DNA of 64,000 nucleotides from Codonopsis lanceolata (taxonomy: Eukaryota; Streptophyta; Magnoliopsida; Asterales; Campanulaceae). Location of the stretch: NCBI GenBank assembly GCA_013146195.2, contig CM028378.1, positions 77,281,254 through 77,345,253 on the forward strand, read 5' to 3'. Numbering within the stretch: the first letter of the stretch is position 1; each line of letters opens with the position of its first letter. Positions 55,899 through 64,000 of the stretch are shown piece after piece. Made by a program: the position numbers and the translations under genes. The notes under the pieces are model-generated. The model searched no databases, was not told the DNA's origin, and worked only from the letters and a program-made list of their open reading frames with translations.

Positions 55899-58616
55899 CT
55901 CTCCCCTCCTTTAGGAATTTAGTCCCTAAATTCTTACCAAGTTCGTCAAACAAATGTGGATGCTTCTCGCGCATCTCCGCTTCCGTTTCCCAAGTCGCTT
56001 CTTCAATGTTGTGGTTCCTCCAAAGAACTTTGACTAAGGGAATTCTCTTGGTTCGTAGAACTTGCTCTTTGGTATCCAAAATCTTCACGGGCTTCTCAAC
56101 ATAAGACATATCCGGCTCAAACGTTATCTCTTCATACTCGAGTACATGGGTATCATCCTTCAAATACTTTCGCAACATGGAAACATGGAATACATTATGA
56201 GTCTCCGAAAGTGACGGTGGCAATGCAATGCGATACGCTAAAGACCCAACTCTCTCAAGAATCTCGAATGGGCCAATGTACCTCGGTGTAAGCTTCCCTT
56301 TCTTGCCGAATCTCTTCGTACCTCTCCTCGGTGTCACCTTCAAGAACACGTAGTCACCCACTTGGAACTCAAGATCTCGTCTTCGATTGTCCGCGTAACT
56401 CTTTTGTCGACTTTGAGCGGTGCGCAAACGATCTCTAATCAACTTCACGCTCTCAACCGCCATTGCACTAACTCGGAACCCCAAAGTTTCGCTTCTCCAA
56501 CTTCATCCCAACAAATTGGCGATCTACACTTACGCCCATACAAAGCTTCATACGGCGCCATCTTGATACTCGACTGGTAGCTGTTATTATACGCAAACTC
56601 GGCTAAAGGTAAGTGAGAATCCCAGCTTCCCTTGAAATCCACGGCACAAGCTCGAAGCATGTCCTCCAAAATCTGAATCAATCGCTCGGACTGGCCATCC
56701 GTTTGCGGATGAAAAGCTGTACTGAAGTCTAATTTGGTCCCCAAAGCTTCCTGCAACGTTTGCCAAAATCTGGATGTGAACCTCGGATCTCTATCGGACA
56801 CAATACTCACAGGTACGCCATGAAGTCTCACGATCTCCTGAATATACAAAGCTGCCAACTGAGTCAACGAATAAGTGATAGCTATCGGAATAAAGTGTGC
56901 AGACTTAGTCAATCTGTCGACTATAACCCAAACTGCATTAAAACCTCTCGCGTCTTGTAACCCTGTCACAAAATCCATGGTAATGAACTCCCATTTCCAT
57001 TCAGGAATCTCCAGTGGTTGTAGAAGTCCCGCAGGCCTCTGATGCTCAGCTTTAACCTGCTGACAAGTCAAACACTTTGACACATACTCCGCAATTTCCC
57101 TCTTCATGCCCTTCCACCAAAATTGTCTTTTCAAGTCTAAGTACATCTTCGTGCTCCCCGGGTGAATGGTATACCTCGATTTATGAGCCTCATCAAGAAC
57201 CAACCTCTTCAAGTCATCATTAGAAGGAACACAAATTCTGCCTCGAAATGTCAAAGCACCCTCACTATTAGTCACAAAATCAGGCGATACATTTTCAGCC
57301 AACCCATCAATGATTTTCTTCAATTCCGGATCATTCCCTTGCGCTTCTTTAATCTTCCCAAACAAAACTGGTGTAGCACGAACATTCGCGAAAATCACAC
57401 CTTTATCATAAACACTAGGACCCCAATCTCGCAAGTCCTCCAACATCTTCCATTCTCTAACCATCATACACGACATGTGAACCTTCCTACTCAAGGCATC
57501 CGCTACTACATTTGCCTTCCCCGGATGATATAAAATAGTGCAATCGTGGTCTTTTAGTTTCTCCATCCATCTTCTTTGCCTCATGTTCAACTCCTTTTGG
57601 GAAAACAAGTACTTCAAACTTTTGTGGTCGGTGAAGATCTCAAATTTAGCCCCATACAAGTAGTGTTTCCATTTATGCAACGCGAAGATAATCGCAGCCA
57701 ACTCCAAATCGTGTGTCGGGTAATTCTGCTCGTGGATAGACAACTTCCTCGACGCATAGGCGATAACTCTACCATTCTGCATCAACACACAACCCAAACC
57801 TTCCTTAGAAGCATCACTATATATCACAAAATTATCCCCTCCACTAGGCAAAGCCAAAATAGGTGCCGACGTCAACCGCTTCTTAAGCTCTTGAAAACTG
57901 GCCTCACATTTCTCGCTCCAAACAAAAGGCACATTCTTTTGCGTCAGTTTCGTCATAGGAGTCACGATCCGAGAAAATCCCTCAATAAATCTCCGGTAAT
58001 AACCCGCTAGACCCAAGAAACTCCGAACCTCGGTAACCGAACTAGGTCTCTTCCAATTCGTCACCGCTTCAACCTTAGAAGGATCAACGGCTACTCCGGC
58101 GCTAGAAATGATATGCCCCAAAAAGGATACTTCCTCAAGCCAAAAGGCACATTTGCTAAACTTTGCGTAAAGCTGCTTCTCCCGAAGAATAGACAAGACA
58201 ATCCTCAAGTGTTTCTCATGCTCCTCCCGAGATTTCGAATACACTAAGATATCATCAATGAAGACTACCACGAAACAATCAAGATAACTATGAAAGACAC
58301 GGTTCATCAAGTCCATAAACACCGCTGGTGCATTCGTCAACCCAAACGGCATCACCACGAATTCAAAGTGCCCATATCTAGTGCGAAAAGCTGTCTTCGG
58401 AATGTCTTCCTCCCTAACCTTCAATTGATAGTAACCCCATCGCAAATCAAGCTTAGAATAGACGATAGACCCTTGCAATTGGTCAAAAAGATCATCAATG
58501 TGGGGTAGAGGATACTTATTCTTAATGGTCACCTTATTCAATTCGCGATAATCTATGCATAACCGCAAACTCCCATCTTTCTTCCTCACAAATAGGACAG
58601 GTGCGCCCGGCGACAC
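55894..58616 (-). pseudogene. Family-2 pol: RT, RNase H, integrase, chromodomain
   Basis: An open frame of about 720 codons (58,616 to 56,445) contains RT (LCIDYRELNKVTIKNKYPLP, FIDDILVYSKSREEHEKHL), RNase H (VIYSDASKEGLGCVLMQNG, TDHKSLKYLFSQKELNMRQR, ADALSRK), the integrase zinc region (DEAHKSRYTIHPGSTKMY, CLTCQQVKAEHQRPAGLL) and the catalytic core (ITMDFVTGL, SDRDPRFTSRFW, FHPQTDGQSERLIQILEDML). A frame change near 56,450-56,480 separates the C-terminal part, which ends in a chromodomain (KVLWRNHNIEEATWETEAEM). That last frame reads through the polypurine tract and stops on the TAA inside the LTR's TGTAAC start. Another small change (LPRTRRGF replaced by LQDARGF) is seen in integrase. It is the best preserved pol in the window. 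Confidence 0.92.
55899..55913 (-). promoter_or_regulatory. Polypurine tract of the family-2 element
   Basis: TAAAGGAGGGGAGAG on the minus strand abuts the LTR start TGTAACG. Confidence 0.8.
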
Positions 58617-59500
58617 ACTTGGTTTAATAAAACCAATCTCTAGGAGTTCTGCGAGTTTTCAACTCTCTAAGCTCATGAGCGCCATCCTATACTGATTGCC
58701 TTAGAAATCGGTGAAGTCCAGGAATAAGCTCAATACAAAATTCTAGTTCTCTATCGGGTGGCATAGCATGATCGGTAGAAAACACATCGGGAAACTCACA
58801 TACTACCGGAACCTCCTCTAAACTCGGCGAAGACTTCTTCTTATCAACAACGCAGGCAAGATAACCCGTACACCCTTGAGACAACAATTTTCTAGCCCTT
58901 AGTGCAGAAATGAAATGCAAGTCACTCGACGCTTGATCACCCACAAAAGTAAATTCAGGCACACCCGGCATGTAAAAAGTAACCCTCTTCCTATGGCAGT
59001 CAACTATAGCATGATAAGCACATAACCAGTCCATGCCAAGAATCACATCAAAATCACGTATAGGGAGAACTACCAAGTCCGCATGCAAAGTGTGGTCACC
59101 CACCAAAACATCACAAGATCTAAACACTTGACGCAGAGCATATATTCCCCGGCGGGGTAGACACTTCAAGCAAGTATGGAAAAGATTGAGGCAATACGCA
59201 TAAATTCTCAACAAAGTGCGAAGCAGCAACATAAGAATGCGAAGACCACGGATCTATGAGAATTCGAGCCTTATGATCAAATATAGAAAGAGTACCTCCT
59301 ATCCTTTGCAGACCCCTCGAACCTCGCGATCAAGCGCAAACACACGGACTGAACCTTCGGTTTACCATCCCCATCTCTCTTAGCCCAGGCTGTTTGCCCG
59401 GCGCCACGGCGATTGGCCTTATATTTGGGACAATCTTTCCTCAAATGAGTCCCGTCTCCACAAATGAAACACTTCCAGGTCTTCCCCAACATCTATCGGT
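58617..59500 (-). pseudogene. Family-2 zinc knuckle, protease and RT N-terminus, broken
   Basis: On the minus strand a CCHC-type knuckle (CFICGDGTHLRKDC near 59,450) is followed by the protease region. There IDPWSSHSYVA replaces the usual DPGSxHS active-site context, then come CDVLVGDHTLHADLVVLPI and RDFDVILGMDWLCAYH (59,232-58,687 open). The linker to RT (PPDRELEFCIELIPG) runs into a disrupted stretch at 58,620-58,700 in which the sequence for PYRMAP...LKELK and SPWGAP is recognisable but shifted. Several shifts fall on CAG/CTG/CCG sites. Confidence 0.8.
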
Positions 59501-60470
59501 ATGTGCCCGGACTTCAGCGAACAAATCATAGTCTCATTCACGAGACCCTTGCTTGCCGAGTAGAAGAAGTGTTGTTGCCTGCTTCTGCGTGGCCTACCTT
59601 GGCCTCCACCTCTCCTATCGGTTTCCTTGGTATCCCCTTCGCTACTGAATTATTTCCACGATTAGTGTTCCGAGTAGCTGTGGTGCATTACCGAATTACT
59701 CTTGACTCGGTGCTCCTCGATATATCTTGCTCAACCTCATAAGCTCTATCAGCTGCGGTCAGATAATCGGTGAGCTTAAGTGCTAGAATCGCTTCCTAAA
59801 TTCGGTCCTCAACCCTTTAACGAAACTTATGTGTTCTCCGAGCCTCCGTAGGAATCAAATACGTGCAATAACGGCTCAACTCGGTGAACTTCGCAGAATA
59901 CTCCGCCACAGTCATGGTACCTTGCTCAAGATTATAGAATTCTTTCTCCCTTTGGTTGCGAACCACATCCGATGCGTATTCATCCTTAAATTCCCTCGAA
60001 AATTAGCCCAGTGATAGGGACTTGTTGCATCTCCCAACTTTCCTTCAACACATTCCACCAATGTTCGGCGGCTCCTTAAACTTAAGCGTCGCTAGTCGAC
60101 TCTCTCTTCATCGGTACACTCCAACATAGATAAAATTTTGATCATCTCTTCCATCCACAACTCGGCCTCCCTAGGGTTTGGCTCCCCAAAGAAATGCACT
60201 AGGCTTCAACTTAAGGAATCTCTCTAGGAGAGTGGTGTCGATCCTCGGTCTCGGTGGTGGTACAACTTCCTCTGTCGAGGTGGCGGTGGTGCTCCCTCGG
60301 CTTGACCTCCACGGCACGCCCCTGCCCGGAAAAGCCATCAACCTACGGTGTAATTACGCCATATCGGACCCACCGGATTACTGCGGCGGCGGTACCTCAA
60401 CTTCAGGTTCTGCCGGACCTCTCCTGGGCCTACCTCTACCGCGGCCATTCCCATTCCTATGGTTATCCAT
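59500..60470 (-). pseudogene. Family-2 gag, frameshifted
   Basis: The start is the ATG at 60,470 (MDNHRNGNGRGRGRPRRGPA), about 90 bp from the primer-binding site, giving an Arg/Gly-rich N-terminus. Further on, RFLKLKPSAFFGEPNPREAE, LWMEEMIKILSMLECTDEER and, in other frames, EYSAKFTELSRY-like and LTAADRAYEVEQDISRSTES segments match gag of Tekay-type elements. At least four frame changes occur. It is followed by the zinc knuckle. Confidence 0.8.
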
Positions 60471-60561
60471 CGAACCCCTACAAGAATCCACTCGACGTTA
60501 GAACCATCACACAAATAACCAACCCACCTAGGCCATGGAACCTATCACGGCCGCTAACCTA

Positions 60562-60575
60562 TAGCTCGATACCAA
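60562..60575 (-). promoter_or_regulatory. Primer-binding site of the family-2 element
   Basis: TTGGTATCGAGCTA-like sequence on the minus strand lies two to three bases from the 5' LTR end. It is the same tRNA-Met-like site as in family 1. Confidence 0.75.
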
Positions 60576-60577
60576 GC

Positions 60578-61443
60578 GTGACGACCCGACCGGACCCCAA
60601 TGCGAGATCGAATCGCGCCATCCAAATAGTCAAGTTAAACACACAAGCATGCTTAAGTAGATTCTGAAATTCATGTGGCGCAACATTGCATACGAATAAC
60701 AACTCGGCTACACTTGGCCGGAAAAACAACAAATTAAACAAGTCATCGGCGGCGTTACGGTAGGAACCCAACAACTACTCCTACAATTAACACATGCTTA
60801 TAAAACTCAACGGCCACAACATGCGGGAGACAACAACAACAATAATACTTTAAACAAGCTTTAGCGGAAGAAACTGTGATGAACCAACAACATATAAACA
60901 GGCTCGACTTAAAGTCGGCACACCAAAAGATTACAAGTGACAAATATTTAAGTTACTACAACAACAAAACCCCAAGCCAAGTCTACATGACTTGCTTCCC
61001 AACGTCCTTTCCAAAATAAAAGATTAACCAGTTAAAGTCCAAAAGAGCAACCTCGCTCTCAACGTCCAAGCGAATACGTGAGTCTAGCGTGGGACGTCTC
61101 CTCGGCTTTGATCTAAGGAAAACAAAGCAAACAAATAGGGTAAGTCGAAAGACTTAGTAAGTTACCAAAATATGCATGATCATGTTATGTTCTGACATGA
61201 CATTTATCACAATTATGGCACATAATCATCGGTTAACACTTAGCACCTTATTCACATAAGTGCGTAAAGTAAATCATAAAAGTAGGATATGATAGTCACG
61301 GCCGCTTCGTCGCTCCTGCAATACAATTATGTTACTAGTTCGTGCCATCGATGTTATGTGAATTCATCGACTCATACCGAGAACCTACTCGATTTCATTA
61401 GCAAGCCAATGCGGCACTTAACTGATACGGCAAAGGGGCTACT
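60578..61443 (-). mobile_element. 5' LTR of family-2 element, interrupted
   Basis: It aligns with 53,081 to about 53,948 of the 3' LTR and stops exactly at CAAAGGGGCTACT, where the 3' LTR continues TCCCCACTGCGG. The rest is displaced beyond the window by the family-1 insertion. Confidence 0.9.
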
Positions 61444-64000
61444 TGTGACGACCGACCCGGACCCGAGATGGAATCACAAGTCAAGTCGTCCAAATAGGAC
61501 AACAATACATGCAAAGACTTCAATTGAAGAAAACGACGTGGCAACATTTCGAGATGAAGCGCGACTCGGCACCAAAAGGCGGAATAATTTAAAACTTTTA
61601 AACGATATAACAATTAAGACAATTATACCAAATCATCGGCGACTTTACTACGGAACCCAACACTACAGTTCATGCAAATATACCTCGGCGGCTATAACAT
61701 GCCGGAGAACAACATAAATAAATAAGAGCTAAAGTAATGCCCGCGGAAGATTTAAATCACGTGAACAAACTACATCTATACAAGGCTCGGCGTACATGCG
61801 CCGGCACTCAAAATAGAATACAAGTATAGACATAAATACAACAAAACCAAATTCCCAAAGCAAAGTCTAAATGACTTGCTAATCCCAACGTCCTTACAAA
61901 AGAGTTCAACAGAAGGACATCTAAAAACACAACCTCGTCGCGTGCGATCACGGACAAGCGCAAATCTGCAACACCTCAACGAGCGGTACGAACGGCTCGG
62001 ATCTAAAGCAGTAAAAGGGAGGGGGTAAGTCATAAAGACTTTGTGAGTTAACAATTATGCATGTCATGGCATCATGCAGCATACATATCAAGATATCATT
62101 TTTAATATCAAGTCAATCAAAGCGTTCATTTAATAAACACTTAAAACACATATCCATGGTAGCACATTGTTTCACATAAGTGCTATAAAGGTAAACCACA
62201 TATAAGGAGGATATGATATGAAACCGATGCCGCTACGTAGCTCTGCAATACAGCGTTAACATTCGTGCCAATGATACCCGTGATTAGTGTATCAAAGTAT
62301 CGAGTTCTCTACTCGAGTACCGAGTTCTCTACTCGGGTACCAAGCTCTCTCCTTGGTACTTAGACCTTCCAATGTGCTCTCTTGGTTACAGCAAAGGTGC
62401 TACTTCCCCACTGTGGCCAACAGTGGAGGCGTGTGTGATAAAAACCCGGTATAACAACCCATCACTATCACGAGCCCCATAACTCGTGACGGCGATGCAT
62501 TGTCACACCAACGACTCAATCAAATATGCCAGCTGGACTAATGCAATGCCAAGTAGATGTTTACTCGTCATGAAATCTCAAATAAGGAACAAGTTCGACA
62601 AGAGCGAACTTATTCAACAAGTAGTTGTTTACTCACTTAAGGAATCACACAAGAATTCGACAAGAATTCGAACATGTCAAATAGATTCATTATTCTACAA
62701 CATGCTCTCAATCATGCATTTATTTCACACGATCACACAAACCACATAAGAACTCGATTGAGTCTTATAAGCACACATATCAAATATGCCCTTCAATCCA
62801 TCCCAAAGTCACGTAAGCTAATTCATTAGTCTAACGCACTAAATTCATCATGTCAAATAGATATATCATTCTATAACATGCTCTCGATCATGCATTTACT
62901 TACACGATCACACAAACCGCATAAGAACTCGATTGAGTCTTACAAGCACACATACATCAAGGCATACTCATCAATCCATCTCAAAGTATCGTAAGCTAAT
63001 TCATTAGTCTAACGAACTACATTCGTCGTAGGGATTGATTGTGGAGTCGTTATTGTTCATAACTCCCTAAATTCAACTCCGGTGAGTTTTACTAAAATTC
63101 AACCAAGAAGAGTATTGATACTATATGTATCACATTGCCCTTCTCCTAAGTTCTCCGTTCATTTAGAACTTGATAACTAAGCCGTTCATGTTCTCGAACT
63201 AGCCTTAAACACAATCTCGAGTTTCAAACCCTAGTTTCGGTGATTTTGTTAAACCTTGAATTGAACCGAATTCTTTCACAAGAGTTATTCCCAAGCTTAA
63301 TACAAACAACATTCATGCTTTAATAAATGTCAAAATCATAACTTCATAGAGATTTCATAAAATCATACTCACATTTTATATGTTGAATTGAAGGTTGTGT
63401 CTTCACAAAAGATGTTCACAATCAACATTAAAACAACTATAATGAAGGGGTCATGCTATTTTGTTTAACATGAAAATCTCAGGGAATTGTCACTCACCTT
63501 AGTCCTATGATTAATGGAGGAAAGGTTGATTAAAGAGAGGATTCTTGTAGAGATGATCAAGAGCTTCGATTTGGCGGTCTCGGTTCGACAATCGGACCAC
63601 CGGATCTCCGGAAATGGTCCTTCAACCTAGGGTCTCCTCCATGGACGAAATTTGAAGCTCAACCTCTGATTCTCTGGTTTTAGATCAACAACAATGGCTG
63701 AAGGTCTGATTTTGTGTTTATATATCTCCCTAGAAGACCCCAATCCAAGTGATGGATGTTATAAGGCTTCTAATTGGTCAAGGCATGTGAGCCATGGATA
63801 AGCAATGATCCAAGGGTTCACAAGAGTCCTAGAAAGTCAACAAAGGTGGCTGAGAGTGCCCAAGGTCGGCCAAGGGCAAGGGCACTTGGGTCAACAACCA
63901 AAATCAACCAGAAAATGACACAAACCTGAATCTGGCACAATGCGGTCGCATCATTTTGGACCCATGCGGCGCTTCCACTATTCATGGCCAATTTCAGATT
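61444..64000 (-). mobile_element. Family-1 LTR inserted in the family-2 LTR (runs off the window)
   Basis: It starts TGTGACGACCGACCC at 61,444 and follows the family-1 LTR in reverse to the window end. The left flank (candidate target duplication) is CTACT. It keeps intact TGCTG/CAGCA sites where the array LTRs read CTTTG. It has three GTAC-bounded hairpins at 62,297-62,359 and a palindrome ATGCG-GT-CGCAT near 63,945. It could be a solo LTR or the 3' LTR of a minus-strand element; the window cannot tell. Confidence 0.9.
62297..62359 (-). repeat. Three GTAC-bounded 20-bp hairpins in tandem
   Basis: The units CGAGTTCTCTACTCGAGTAC, CGAGTTCTCTACTCGGGTAC and CAAGCTCTCTCCTTGGTAC are each preceded by GTAT or GTAC. 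The solo LTR and LTR 1 have two units. Confidence 0.7.

Larger units (their letters stand above)
53081..61443 (-). mobile_element. Family-2 Tekay/Del gypsy element, nearly complete
   Basis: Minus-strand order: 5' LTR (60,578-61,443, interrupted), primer-binding site, gag, zinc knuckle, protease, RT, RNase H, integrase, chromodomain, polypurine tract, 3' LTR (53,081-55,898). By eye the two LTRs differ at only a few per cent of sites over the shared 860 bp, so the insertion is young relative to the LINE it hit. The target duplication cannot be checked because the right flank is outside the window. Confidence 0.9.

Noticed and set aside
57576..58010. A 144-codon plus-strand frame inside family-2 pol
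   Set aside because: It is the antisense of RT and RNase H coding sequence.
1..64000. A novel host, viral or defence gene system
   Set aside because: Every sizeable coding stretch resolves to Ty3/gypsy, Ty1/copia or LINE proteins; what remains is non-coding structure in their LTRs.

Overview
The window is plant nuclear DNA made almost entirely of nested and tandem retrotransposons. I see no host protein-coding gene, rRNA or tRNA that I can support. Chromodomain Ty3/gypsy elements of the Tekay/Del type, a Tat/Ogre-like gypsy element, SIRE-like Ty1/copia elements and RNase H-bearing plant LINEs point to a flowering plant, probably a eudicot. I cannot name the species. All coding regions are broken, so the window looks like pericentromeric or intergenic heterochromatin.

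Layout. 1-5.5 kb: the last 91 bp of one LTR, then the 3' end of a Tat/Ogre-like element (RT and integrase remnants, a repeat-rich 3' untranslated region, a 1.26 kb LTR) and a diverged 190-bp tandem repeat. 5.6-25.5 kb: a tandem array of one Tekay family ('family 1') in the order pol fragment, LTR, internal, LTR, internal, LTR, with a period of about 7.3 kb. The two complete internal regions have no gag and share a deletion of most of RNase H. 25,540-25,639 is an assembly gap of N. 25.6-29.6 kb: an inverted family-1 element (gag remnant, primer-binding site, 5' LTR). 29.6-30.4 kb: the 3' part of another LTR, inserted into integrase of a minus-strand copia element (gag, protease and start of integrase, 30.4-33.3 kb).

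The LTR of that copia element (33.4-39.9 kb) is split by a LINE and by a 3.3 kb family-1 solo LTR with a perfect TTTAT target duplication; the solo LTR lies exactly in the copia TATA box. 39.9-45.9 kb: the decayed 3' half of a second, plus-strand SIRE-like copia element with a possible third ORF and a complete LTR (TGTTGG...CCAACA), hit by a short LINE with a 10-bp target duplication. 45.9-47.5 kb is unassigned. 47.7-53.1 kb is a LINE with 5' UTR, ORF1 and ORF2, interrupted at 53,081 by a minus-strand Tekay element ('family 2', with gag, pol and chromodomain). The 5' LTR of that element is interrupted at 61,444 by another family-1 LTR running off the window.

The most useful observations are these. 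(1) The array has shared LTRs, no gag and a common RNase H deletion. (2) Sequence disagreements sit at CAG/CTG sites, with GCTG recurrently read as CTTTG, and look like uncorrected methylation-linked base-calling errors. (3) The LTRs of both Tekay families carry a cluster of hairpins, one with a compensatory base-pair change and an identical loop. (4) LTR copies carry copy-specific palindromic words at one homologous site. I found no sign of a defence, biosynthetic or other non-transposon system.
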